Source: Alphaproteobacteria bacterium
GTDB taxonomy: Bacteria > Pseudomonadota > Alphaproteobacteria > Rhizobiales > Devosiaceae
Direction of reading: 5' to 3'
Length of the DNA: 34,831 nucleotides
Assembly (NCBI GenBank): GCA_024280655.1
Contig: JAJRPR010000099.1
Location: 1-34,831, forward strand
Part shown: piece by piece, positions 1-8,274 of the stretch
How the letters are laid out: each line of letters begins with the position of its first letter
Numbering within the stretch: the stretch's first letter is position 1
Made by a program: the position numbers and the translations under genes
Notes under the pieces: generated by a model
Database searches by the model: none
Told to the model about the DNA's origin: nothing
The model's input: only the letters and a program-made list of their open reading frames with translations

Positions 1-145
1 AGCCACAAAGTGGCTCTGGACATATAATAACGACAGGCCTAACATGGCTATCGGCGGCATAACGCCAAAACAAAAGCTAGCCATAATGGCTACTTAAAAC
101 ACTCTACTTATAAACGCCCCTAAATATGGGGGTATTACCGTTTCA
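1..145 (+). mobile_element. Right end of an IS3-family insertion sequence (partial)
   Basis: The first bases encode the C-terminus of an IS3-type transposase, followed by a short non-coding tail containing a CCCC/GGGG dyad (about 117-133). IS3 elements usually end in CA. The first plausible CA after this tail is at 144-145, so I place the boundary there. The target duplication cannot be verified because the left end lies outside the window. The open frame beginning at 126 starts inside this tail, so its first residues are probably IS-derived. Confidence 0.6.
2..97 (+). CDS. IS3-family transposase OrfB, C-terminal fragment
   Basis: Frame 2 is open from the window edge to a TAA at 95-97. It reads ATKWLWTYNNDRPNMAIGG followed by ITPKQKL. 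This is the conserved end of the IS3-family integrase core, where a YN-x-RP-x-x-A-x-GG-x-TP motif follows the catalytic Glu. The catalytic residues lie upstream of the window. It would supply DDE strand-transfer activity if the rest of the element is intact. The fragment abuts a truncated acyltransferase, consistent with insertion into that gene. Confidence 0.85.
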   Translation, partial: ATKWLWTYNNDRPNMAIGGITPKQKLAIMAT

Positions 146-1370
146 ACTTATCGGTATTTTGCTTCCTATAGTTGGATTATCTATATTATATTTCAGCCCA
201 ACAGCTGTGATAATGTCGTCTTTAGTTATAATCATTGCTTTTTCATTTGTGTTCATAAGCAATAGCTATTTAACAAGACTTGGAGAATTAAAGCCAATTC
301 AATTTATCGCTAAAATAAGCTATCAGCTTTATCTCACGCACTGGCCGATTATTGTATTTTGGAAATATTGGACGCAAAGAGAATTAACTAGCTTAGAAAT
401 AGTAGTTATATTTATTCTCTCTGTAATTAGCGGTGCTTGGCTTTACCGATTTTCTTTGTGTCTAGTAGGTGAGAAATTCACAGCAAAGAAAACTATTATC
501 GCTCTTGTTGCAGTTTTTCTGTCCTCAAGTTCGTTGCAATTTATCAGCTATAAAGGTGCTGAATGGCGTTTGCCTAATGAGCGTAAATTTGCAACTCCAA
601 AAGAATTGCGAGATTTAGAGAGTGAATATTGCGGTAATACTCATATAATAGGTGAAATTGAATTAGGAGGCAAAGCAGACCAACCATTGGTCACTTGCGC
701 TCGAAAAGTTGCTAAAAGCAAGCCTATATATGTTTTAGGTGATAGTCATGCCCGTCAACTTCTACCTGGACTAAGTGAGAGTTTTCCAAATAACACGATT
801 GCCATTATGTATTTTACTGGTTGTTTAGCCCAGAGTGGACTTTTGGATTACAAACATGACTATGAAGGGCGTGAAATTATCGCAGATGCTTGTGTTAATA
901 GAAATCAAAGAGCGCTTGAGTTCTTCAAAAATGAGCCACCCTCAACTATCATCATTCATCAATATAGCGGTTATAAGGGAGATGATTCTGATGAATGGCT
1001 AGAGGCTGCCGCTTATTTGATAGAGGAGTTGCAGACCTTTGGGCATAAAGTAAGTTGGGTAGGTTCGGTTTTGCGACCAGATATATTGGTGGCAGATTGT
1101 TTAACTGTTCCTGCGCTTTATTCAGATAAATATTTATCAAAACGATGCAAAGGAAAGCAAGAAGCAATAGATGAAGTATTTGAAAATAATATTAGATTAG
1201 GTGAAATATTTCCCAATAACTATATCAATATCAATAGCTTTTTTTGCAAAGAAGACAAAATAGAAAACTGTGAAGCCAGTAGAGATGGAAAGCCATTATT
1301 TAGAGATAAACATCATATGGCAGTTCCTGCTTCAATAAATTTAATAAAGCAAATTAAAAATGAGCTTTAA
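126..1370 (+). pseudogene. 5'-truncated OafA-like O-acyltransferase with C-terminal SGNH domain
   Basis: The product resembles the C-terminal two thirds of acyltransferase-3 proteins that O-acetylate LPS or capsule sugars in the inner membrane. About five hydrophobic segments (roughly residues 8-140) include the family's late signature ISYQLYLTHWPIIVF. A periplasmic SGNH-type domain follows, with block I GDSHA near residue 203 and a terminal DKHHM carrying the expected Asp and His. Full-length family members are about 620-680 residues and begin with helices holding the acyl-transfer His; these are missing here. The frame opens at an ATG inside the adjoining IS tail, so the first seven or so codons are probably not native. 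Codon use is AT-rich, unlike the genes from 2.8 kb onward. A membrane-anchored SGNH remnant might be translated, but acyl transfer is unlikely. Confidence 0.75.
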
Positions 1371-1531
1371 GGATCAAAAATATTTACTTTGACGTGCTCC
1401 CATTAAATAACACCATTTATTTCTGGAACTTTCTAACTATAATCCCAATCTTGAGAGAAGAAGGTTTTTATGAAAGTAAGTGAATTTAGCGAAGCATAAA
1501 TTGCGGTTGCTTTGAAGTAGGGGGAAAAAGC

Positions 1532-2044
1532 TCACACCATTTGCAATACATCTGGATGCACAGCTATTCGGGTAGTTCGCCCCAACATATCTAACAATAC
1601 CCAGACTCGTTGATCTGGGTTGATCTTTTCAACGGTTGCGACAAACTCGGCGAAGGGGCCACTGGACATTTTCACCATATCACCGACCTTGAGTGTCGGG
1701 GGTGGCAGTAACTTGCCGTCCTCATCGCAGCGCTGCATCAGCCTTGAGATCAAATCGAACGGTACTGGCTGGGGGTCTCCGCAAAAGTTGACCAACCTTG
1801 TGACCCCATAGGTGTTGTTAATGGCACTCCATCCTCCTTTCGAAATGTCAAATGCTACAAACAAATAACCTGAAAACAGTGGACGCAATGTAGTGATAAA
1901 TTGACCTGATCTCCGTTTGGTTTCTTCTTGCATGGGTAGGAATGTTTGAAAGTTTTGCCGTCGCAGATTACGTACGGCAATCTTGTGGCAGTTCGGCTTG
2001 AACTGCGCCAGAAACCAAATGCTTTCTATTTGTAAGTGTTGCAT
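1532..2044 (-). CDS. NusG/RfaH-like specialised transcription antiterminator
   Basis: This 170-residue protein has the two-domain NusG architecture. The N-terminal NGN domain (about 8-105) starts with WFLAQFKPNCHKIAV and contains the typical PLFSGYLFV. The C-terminal KOW domain (about 118-170) begins VGDMVKMSSGPF. It lacks the length and acidic insertions of housekeeping NusG and matches the RfaH/UpxY/LoaP class, which prevents early termination in long polysaccharide operons. An AAAGGAG Shine-Dalgarno lies five bases upstream of the ATG. It is divergent from the MarR-type regulator and the EPS genes, and an ops-like GCGGTAGC lies in the leader on that side. The likely role is antitermination of the adjacent polysaccharide operon. 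Confidence 0.88.
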   Translation of the reverse strand: MQHLQIESIWFLAQFKPNCHKIAVRNLRRQNFQTFLPMQEETKRRSGQFITTLRPLFSGYLFVAFDISKGGWSAINNTYGVTRLVNFCGDPQPVPFDLISRLMQRCDEDGKLLPPPTLKVGDMVKMSSGPFAEFVATVEKINPDQRVWVLLDMLGRTTRIAVHPDVLQMV

Positions 2045-2239
2045 GTATTCTCCTTTGAATCAATTAATGATGTGCCCCAGCTTTTATAGATACTTTGTTA
2101 CTTCATTTTGCCATCATCAGTCTAGAAAAATGTGAGGTAAAGTGATTTTAGGGGTTTCCCCCAGAGAAAAAATCATATATTCGTTCGGACTTGAACTATT
2201 ATGTTGATTGGTTCGAAAACAATGCTGTCAAACCTTTTT

Positions 2240-2278
2240 CAGAGGCTCATTAAGGTGAGTTTCCATGCGGTAGCTGTG
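2240..2278 (+). promoter_or_regulatory. Candidate JUMPstart/ops-like element
   Basis: GCGGTAGC at 2267-2274 matches the core of the ops element (consensus GGCGGTAGCGTG) recruited by RfaH. The 27 bases before it start with CAG and contain AGGTGA, with partial resemblance to the 39-bp JUMPstart that precedes ops in enterobacterial polysaccharide operons. It lies about 40 bases before the MarR-type start codon and next to a NusG-paralogue gene. I noticed no second copy of this 8-mer on the plus strand. The resemblance is partial, so this remains a hypothesis. Confidence 0.4.
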
Positions 2279-2313
2279 TATCTTTGCGAACATCACAATG
2301 ACAACAGGTTTCA

Positions 2314-2682
2314 ATGTCTTATAAACGTAAAAGCCAGATTAGAGCCGAGGATATTCGTTTTCGCGTCTTGCGCTTTCTTGAGGGAAGTCCGGCCAGCAGC
2401 CAGCGCGACATTGCAAAAACTCTCGGTATCAGTCTTGGTGGTGTTAATTACTGCCTCAATGCGCTGATAGAAAAAGGCCACATCAAAATGCGTAATTTCC
2501 GAAAGTCGAATGACAAGCGGAAATATGTGTATTTTCTTACATCTAAGGGAATTGCAGAAAAGGCGGCGCTGACGGGGCGATTTTTGGCGCGCAAGATGCG
2601 GGAATATGAAGCACTGAGAGCGGAGATAGATGAGGTGCAAGCGGAACTACAATCTGAGAAAGAAGAGAAGTTTGCTCCATAG
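2314..2682 (+). CDS. MarR-family EPS-associated transcriptional regulator
   Basis: This 122-residue protein has an N-terminal winged helix-turn-helix (about 14-80). The recognition region SQRDIAKTLGISLGGVNYCL is followed by a wing containing KRKYVYFLTSKGIAEK. A basic, then Glu-rich coiled-coil tail (about 85-118) probably dimerises. Length and layout fit the MarR_EPS family found at the start of exopolysaccharide clusters. It is divergent from the NusG-like gene and about 185 bases upstream of the first sugar gene. The ribosome binding site is weak. It probably regulates the adjacent glycan operon and may autoregulate from the shared intergenic region. I could not define an operator by eye. 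Confidence 0.85.
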   Translation: MSYKRKSQIRAEDIRFRVLRFLEGSPASSQRDIAKTLGISLGGVNYCLNALIEKGHIKMRNFRKSNDKRKYVYFLTSKGIAEKAALTGRFLARKMREYEALRAEIDEVQAELQSEKEEKFAP

Positions 2683-2867
2683 GCTTTTCTATACAAACCA
2701 CATTTAATAAAATTGCGAGAGGAATGGTTGCGTTTGTGCCTTGTGCGAAATTTGATACGACTTGCAATGCATTGGGACAAATCTGCGATCTATATTCGAC
2801 AAACGAATGCAAGAGCTACTTCAAAACCGCAAGGTATGAGGGCAATTAAAGGTACACGCTTTAACAC

Positions 2868-4037
2868 ATGAAAAAAAGAACAGATTGCAGGGTATGCGGT
2901 TCAAATGATCTTCGTATCATTTATGACTTTGGTCAACAGCCTCTTGCTGGCGAGTTCCCCTCTGAGCCAGAATCCATACGTCAAGCACGACGGCTTCCGC
3001 TTGAACTTGCACAATGTGATGTTTGCGGCTTATTGCAAGTGATAAATTTGCCTCCAATCGAAGATGTATTTCACGATAACTACCGCTATTCATCTTCAAC
3101 CGTGCCAGCGCTTGTCAACCATTTTACTGCCTATGCTGGGTGGTTAGCCGAACGTTTGCCGAGGGGTGCAAGCATTCTCGAATTTGGCTGTAATGACGGG
3201 GTATTGCTTTCTCAGCTGATAAAAATGGGTTTTTCCTGCGTTGGCGTTGATGCATCCGATAATGTCACAGAATTGGCGCGAGCTAAGGGTGTCGAGGTTC
3301 ATACTGCGTTTATGAACGAAACGCTGGTAAAGGAAAAAAATCTTGAGCGTAAATTTGATCTGGTAACCTGCTCAAACGTTCTGGCGCATATTGACGATTT
3401 GCACAGCGTTCTGAAATCTGTGCGCTTAGCGCTCAAGCCTAATGGTCTTTTTATGATCGAAGTGCACGCTGCAGATGCGTTGGTACGCGATATGCAATTT
3501 GAAACTGTGTATCATGAACATCAAAGTTATTACACCAAGTTGACTTTGCGCCGTATGATAGAGTCTGGTGGGTTTGCCTTTGAAGAATGTGTGAATACAC
3601 CTATGCATGGCGGTGGGCTTCGCCTTGTTTGTCGGCGCGCTGACAGTAAACTCAAAGGGGGGGGTGCCCCGAAGTACAACCGTACCGAGAGGGTTGATGG
3701 TTTGCGTTTTGCTGCTGTTATTGAGCGCTGTGCTGATGATATCCGCCGCGCGGCAGACCAGTACGGCCCGCTAGATGGGTACGGTGCGGCTGGTCGGGCG
3801 CAAATGTTTGTGAATATGACACGAACAGCCGATTGTTTTGTGCAGGTCTTTGATGATAGTCCATTGCGCCAAGGACGTTATATCGTAGGGACTGACGTGC
3901 CAATTCGCCCATTCTCCAACAAAAACGGGAAAGCCGTTATTATCCTTGCTTGGAATTACGCACCTTCGATCGCCGATCGCATCAGGGATCACTATCAGGA
4001 AACCCTAACGGTTCTGCCGCAAAGGACTGTCTGGTAG
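2868..4037 (+). CDS. Class I SAM-dependent C-methyltransferase for an NDP-keto-sugar
   Basis: The 389-residue protein shows the three-part layout of NDP-hexose C-methyltransferases (TylC3/TcaB9/NovU-like). There is an N-terminal zinc module with CRVCG (residue ~8) and CDVCG (~51). A Rossmann SAM domain carries ILEFGCNDG near 105. The active-site YHEHQSYYT (~212) holds the Tyr, Glu and His used as general base in this family. The C-terminal nucleotide-binding-like domain has GYGAAGRAQ. The expected substrate is an NDP-4-keto-6-deoxyhexose, methylated on carbon 3. Its stop codon overlaps the next GTG start, so it is translationally coupled to the RmlD-like reductase, which fits synthesis of a branched deoxysugar. 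Confidence 0.85.
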   Translation: MKKRTDCRVCGSNDLRIIYDFGQQPLAGEFPSEPESIRQARRLPLELAQCDVCGLLQVINLPPIEDVFHDNYRYSSSTVPALVNHFTAYAGWLAERLPRGASILEFGCNDGVLLSQLIKMGFSCVGVDASDNVTELARAKGVEVHTAFMNETLVKEKNLERKFDLVTCSNVLAHIDDLHSVLKSVRLALKPNGLFMIEVHAADALVRDMQFETVYHEHQSYYTKLTLRRMIESGGFAFEECVNTPMHGGGLRLVCRRADSKLKGGGAPKYNRTERVDGLRFAAVIERCADDIRRAADQYGPLDGYGAAGRAQMFVNMTRTADCFVQVFDDSPLRQGRYIVGTDVPIRPFSNKNGKAVIILAWNYAPSIADRIRDHYQETLTVLPQRTVW

Positions 4038-4912
4038 TGCGTATTGCCCTCTTAGGGGTTAATGGCATGTTGGGTGCCGACCTGTTCAGGCACTTGGGCA
4101 GCTACCCCACACTGCAAGTTATGGGGCTGATGCGCGGCGACCCACGTGATACGATGATCGGTACCGTGCCTTCTAGCAAAAATACATCTATCGTAGGTGG
4201 TATTTCGTATTCAGAGGGCAAGTGTCTGGCTAAAGTTCTACGCGAGTTCGCACCCAATGTCATGGTTAATTGCATTGGGTGGCGTAAGCAGCCGCAAAAC
4301 GCATCGCAAACTATCGAAATGATTGCCGCCAACGCTCTTTTGCCGCATCGGCTGGCTATGTTAGCTGGTGAAATCGGAGCTCGGCTGATCCATTTCAGCA
4401 GCGATGCAGTTTTTTCAGGGAAGCGCGGTCGTTACTTGGAACATGATGTGCCAGATCCAGTCGATGCCTATGGAGTTTCAAAACTGCTTGGCGAGCCTAA
4501 TTACCCTCACTGTTTAATCCTGCGCACTTCGATGATTGGACATGTATCTAAAAAAAGTGATCAACTTGTAGATTGGCTTATCAGGCAAAAAGGCATCATC
4601 AACGGCTATCAAAAAACAGTTTTTTCAGGATTACCGACAATCGAAATTGCCTCGATTATGCGAACAATTCTACTACCACGAACCGAGTTGGTTGGCATCT
4701 GGAATCTGGCGGCTGCACCAATCAGTAAATTTGAATTGCTGAAAATGATTGTGGAGAAATACAATATCGATGTTGATGTCGTGCCAGTTGCTCATCCCAC
4801 GTTTGATCGATCGCTCAATGCATCACGATTTCTTGATGCTACTGGTTATGTCGTAAAGCCTTGGCCGGAACTTATCGAACAAATGTACGAAAATTATAAA
4901 AATAACTTCTGA
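4037..4912 (+). CDS. RmlD-like SDR reductase (dTDP-4-dehydrorhamnose reductase family)
   Basis: I start this gene at the GTG at 4037, which overlaps the preceding stop by one base (TAGTG). This gives 291 residues beginning VRIALLGVNGMLG, with the GxxGxxG NAD(P)-binding loop directly at the N-terminus as in RmlD. An upstream ATG at 3950 would add an uncharacteristic extension lying inside the methyltransferase. FSSDAVFSG and the catalytic YGVSK (Tyr-x-x-x-Lys) are present. The family reduces a 4-keto group of an NDP-6-deoxyhexose. Flanked by a C-methyltransferase and a 4,6-dehydratase-like gene, it probably performs the final ketoreduction of a deoxysugar nucleotide. The exact substrate cannot be read from the sequence. 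Confidence 0.8.
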   Translation: MRIALLGVNGMLGADLFRHLGSYPTLQVMGLMRGDPRDTMIGTVPSSKNTSIVGGISYSEGKCLAKVLREFAPNVMVNCIGWRKQPQNASQTIEMIAANALLPHRLAMLAGEIGARLIHFSSDAVFSGKRGRYLEHDVPDPVDAYGVSKLLGEPNYPHCLILRTSMIGHVSKKSDQLVDWLIRQKGIINGYQKTVFSGLPTIEIASIMRTILLPRTELVGIWNLAAAPISKFELLKMIVEKYNIDVDVVPVAHPTFDRSLNASRFLDATGYVVKPWPELIEQMYENYKNNF

Positions 4913-4937
4913 CAATAAAAATATGGAGCGATTTACA

Positions 4938-5962
4938 ATGTTTACGGACAAAACATTACTGATCACTGGGGGAACCGGATCATTTGGAAATACTGTCCTG
5001 CAAAGCCTGTTGGATCGTGGATGGAAGCAAATACGCATCTTTAGCCGCGATGAAAAAAACAGGAAGATATGCGTCTGTCGATTGATCGAGATTTTGTCAA
5101 GTTCTATATCGGGGACGTGCGAAATTATAACTCTGTTCAAGACGCGATGCGCGGTGTTGACTATGTTTTTCATGCCGCAGCACTAAAGCAAGTGCCATCG
5201 TGTGAGTTTTACCCTTTAGAGGCGGTGCGAACTAATGTTCTTGGTGCTGAAAACGTGATACGGGCAGCCATCTATCATGATGTTAAGCGTTGTGTTGTGT
5301 TGAGTACAGACAAGGCAGTATACCCGATAAACGCGATGGGTATGACAAAGGCGTTGATGGAAAAGGTGATGATTGCCCAGTCTCGGTTTTGTGAACCTGG
5401 CAAGACAGTACTCGTTGGTACACGTTATGGTAATGTTATGGGATCGAGAGGTTCTGTGATTCCGTTGTTTCTCGAACAGATTGCAAGAGGTGATGCGATT
5501 ACCATCACTGATCCCAACATGACCCGTTTTTTGATGTCGTTGTACGATTCGGTTGATCTGGTGCTCCATGCTTTTGAGCATGCCAGTCCTGGGGATCTGC
5601 TGATCAAAAAATCTCCAGCATCTACGGTTGCTGATCTTGCCCAGGCGTTGATGCAACTTATGGGGAGGGAAGCTCCAATAAAAATTATCGGTACGCGTCA
5701 TGGTGAAAAGCAACATGAAACATTAATTTCGCGTGAAGAGATTGCCAGAGCTGAGGATCAGGGGCAGTATTATCGCATTCCTGCCGACGGTCGTGATCTT
5801 AATTATAGCAAATATTCTGATGTAGGAGACCTGCAAACCACACAAACGGCGGACTATACCTCTGAAACTACTGATCGGTTGGATGTGGAACAAATTGTAA
5901 GTTTAATATCTGACTTACCGTATATTATGAAAATTCTTAATGATCTTAAAGCAGTCAGGTGA
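4938..5962 (+). pseudogene. Frameshifted FnlA/CapD-like UDP-HexNAc 4,6-dehydratase
   Basis: Two overlapping frames together give one complete short dehydratase of about 341 residues. The first, from ATG 4938 (GGAG ten bases upstream), encodes LLITGGTGSFGN, the NAD-binding loop, and runs to RIFSRDEKN. The second, from about 5060, continues EDMRLSIDRDFVKFYIGDV to the end. It includes VLSTDKA and the AMGMTK segment (Met-x-x-x-Lys, as in inverting dehydratases). The break falls in a run of seven A's at 5053-5059; one extra A restores the frame exactly (DEKKQEDMRL). FnlA-type enzymes convert UDP-GlcNAc to a 4-keto-6-deoxy intermediate en route to FucNAc. The frameshift may be a genuine mutation, a slippery site or a sequencing error. 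Everything downstream looks intact. Confidence 0.82.
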
Positions 5963-5994
5963 TTGTTTTCGGGTTGCATGATTTGAGTTAGACA

Positions 5995-7491
5995 TTGCGT
6001 ATTCTTCACAACATAACTGCCAACTATCTGGGGCGAGCGTATTCGATAGCCGCAATCTATCTGTTCGTCCCGTTTTATGTAAAAATTCTGGGCATCGAAG
6101 CTTACGGTGTCATTGCCTTTTATACAATTTTGCTAACAATATCCGGGTTAGCAGATATTGGTCTGTCGGCAACTTTTGCACGCGAAGCGGCACGCTCTTC
6201 AGACAAAAGAAAACTACTCAATCTGCTATCGACAATTGAGCGTGTATTGTATCTGGCAACTGGGTTTGTCGCATTAATAATATTCTTTGGTGCGCAGTTC
6301 ATTGCAGAAAACTGGCTTAATGCCGAGGGAAATTTAGATGTGCAAACCATCGTTTGGTCTTTGCGCATTATGGCGTTGATGATAATTCCTCAATTGGGAA
6401 TTTCGCTATATACTGCAGGATTGATCGGTCTTCAAAGGCAGGTTAAAGCAAACATAATTCAATCGCTTTTTGTAACCTTTCGATCAGGATTGGTGGTATT
6501 ACCGATTTTGTGGTGGCCGCAACTGCCGGTCTTTTTTGCCTGGCAGTTGGCCGCAACAATTGTGTTTGTTTTTATCATACGGGCATCTCTTGTGAAAGCT
6601 ATGGGCTTTCCTAGACTGACGCTTGGGCATTTTGATCTCCTCATACTGAAAGCAAATATGGCATTTGCTGGCGGCATGTTATGGATTTCGGCTGTTGCAG
6701 GCATCAATACACAAATCGATAAGCTGTTCGTCAGCAAATTATTTGCTCTTACCGATTTCGGCTACTACACTCTTGCCAGTGCCTTGGCACAAGTTCCCGT
6801 AGCATTGGCAACGCCCATTGCTGTGGCATTTTATCCCTATGTAACTAAACTTGTTGCAAACGGGGATGCGGATCAAGAAAAATTTGCCTTCGAAACTTAT
6901 GGCCAGTGGATTACACTTGTTGGGGCTACTGGTGCCATTGGCATATTCCTGTTTGCGCCCCAGCTATTGGCACTTTGGCTTCAAGATCCGACCCTGCCGC
7001 CATTAATTGCCGAGATATCTGGGTTGCTCGCAATTGGTAGCCTGTTCCTATGTTTGGCGATACCGTCCTACTACCTCGGCCTCGCGCATGGCCAAAGCGG
7101 CTTGATCGCCTTGCTGGCGACGATGACCTTGCTGCTTAGTATCCCTTCGACTATCGTGTCAATACAGGTGTGGGGACTTCGAGGCGCGGCGTTTCCGTGG
7201 ATTGCGCTGAATCTGATCAATATGTTACTGGTGACCACATTCGTCAGTCGGCGCCATCTCGGGCGACACTACCTCTCTCGGCTTGCTCGCACCTTGGGAT
7301 TGCCGGTAGGGTTTGCTCTGTTACCGCTTTTAGGAGCCCGGCTTATAGTCGATACAATCAATGCGTCGCCCTTTTTTGCCCTTGCCCTTGCGGGCGTAGG
7401 AGCGCTTTGTAGTCTTTTGGCATTTGGCGCCCTGCGCCACTTCAAATTGGTGGGCGAAAATGCCTCCACCTCGGCTAACGATATATCATAA
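5995..7491 (+). CDS. wzx: Wzx-type lipid-linked oligosaccharide flippase
   Basis: This 498-residue integral membrane protein has about twelve to fourteen hydrophobic segments and belongs to the polysaccharide-transport (MATE-like) superfamily. The N-terminus NYLGRAYSIAAIYLFVPFYV and the first-loop pattern GLADIGLSATFAREAAR are characteristic of Wzx/RfbX. It would flip undecaprenyl-PP-linked repeat units to the periplasm. The frame begins at a TTG (5995), with no good in-frame ATG nearby and little Shine-Dalgarno signal, so the start is approximate. Together with the polymerase-like gene at 8275 and Wzz at 24787 it defines a Wzx/Wzy-dependent locus. Confidence 0.85.
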   Translation: MRILHNITANYLGRAYSIAAIYLFVPFYVKILGIEAYGVIAFYTILLTISGLADIGLSATFAREAARSSDKRKLLNLLSTIERVLYLATGFVALIIFFGAQFIAENWLNAEGNLDVQTIVWSLRIMALMIIPQLGISLYTAGLIGLQRQVKANIIQSLFVTFRSGLVVLPILWWPQLPVFFAWQLAATIVFVFIIRASLVKAMGFPRLTLGHFDLLILKANMAFAGGMLWISAVAGINTQIDKLFVSKLFALTDFGYYTLASALAQVPVALATPIAVAFYPYVTKLVANGDADQEKFAFETYGQWITLVGATGAIGIFLFAPQLLALWLQDPTLPPLIAEISGLLAIGSLFLCLAIPSYYLGLAHGQSGLIALLATMTLLLSIPSTIVSIQVWGLRGAAFPWIALNLINMLLVTTFVSRRHLGRHYLSRLARTLGLPVGFALLPLLGARLIVDTINASPFFALALAGVGALCSLLAFGALRHFKLVGENASTSANDIS

Positions 7492-7507
7492 TTAAACAGG
7501 AGTTCAC

Positions 7508-8233
7508 ATGACTTTTTTTAGCAAAATCGCAACCAATCTCGGGTCAAGCTTTGGGGCGCCAACGATAAATGATCACCTCGATAAAATATTGGCTGACACT
7601 GAGGTCAATTTAGCCCTCGACATCGGATGTGGCATCACTTCTCACCTCACGCGATTTCGCCCGCGTATCAAAACTGTCGGGCTTGATGTGTTCACAATAA
7701 AACAAGCCACAGAATCCCTCGCGCATGACCATTACATTTCTGCTGATATCATCAACGACCCAGTAGAGAAGTTACAAGAGGAACTGGTGCGGCTCACAGG
7801 AAGTTCTAAGGCGAACTTGGTGACGTTGTTCGGTGTGATCGAACATCTGCCAAAGAAGGCAGGACTGGAGATGCTTGAGAAAATTGAATTATTGAGTGAT
7901 CGCTATTTGTTGATCGATACACCCAACGGCTTCGTACCCCAAGGTCCTGAGTACGGCAATCCATACCAACGTCATCTGTCAGGTTGGTTTCCTAATGAGT
8001 TCGAAGGATATGGATATTCTGTTCACGGCTCTCTTGGAACTCGCTATCTCAGAGGATATATGGGTGAACCGCGTATCAAGATCCCTGGGTTGCGATTATT
8101 CGATAATGTTGTGATGGCTCGTCTCCTGATGACGCAACGATTTCCGCATCATGCCTTTAATATTTGCGCCATTAAGAATCTTCATGGTGTACCCGCGCGA
8201 TACAAATCATACGATGATCCTCGCCGTCTCTAG
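7508..8233 (+). CDS. Class I SAM-dependent methyltransferase
   Basis: This 241-residue protein has a Rossmann methyltransferase core. Motif I is LALDIGCGITSHLTRF (about residue 35), an acidic strand-2 end follows (VGLDVF), and the motif IV/post-I region is LVTLFGVIEHLPKKAG. The pattern fits Methyltransf_11/23 proteins in O-antigen loci, which may methylate a sugar hydroxyl or the glycan terminus. A clear AGGAG lies before the ATG. It is 16 bases downstream of the flippase and 41 bases upstream of the polymerase-like gene, so it is probably cotranscribed. The substrate is unknown. Confidence 0.75.
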   Translation: MTFFSKIATNLGSSFGAPTINDHLDKILADTEVNLALDIGCGITSHLTRFRPRIKTVGLDVFTIKQATESLAHDHYISADIINDPVEKLQEELVRLTGSSKANLVTLFGVIEHLPKKAGLEMLEKIELLSDRYLLIDTPNGFVPQGPEYGNPYQRHLSGWFPNEFEGYGYSVHGSLGTRYLRGYMGEPRIKIPGLRLFDNVVMARLLMTQRFPHHAFNICAIKNLHGVPARYKSYDDPRRL

Positions 8234-8274
8234 GAAGTATTACACACAAGATCTTGTATAAGGAAGTAAAATAA

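Noticed and set aside
2201-2467. Plus-strand ORF overlapping the start of the MarR-type gene
   Set aside because: It has no recognisable domain or Shine-Dalgarno, and the MarR frame clearly owns the overlap; it is a shadow.
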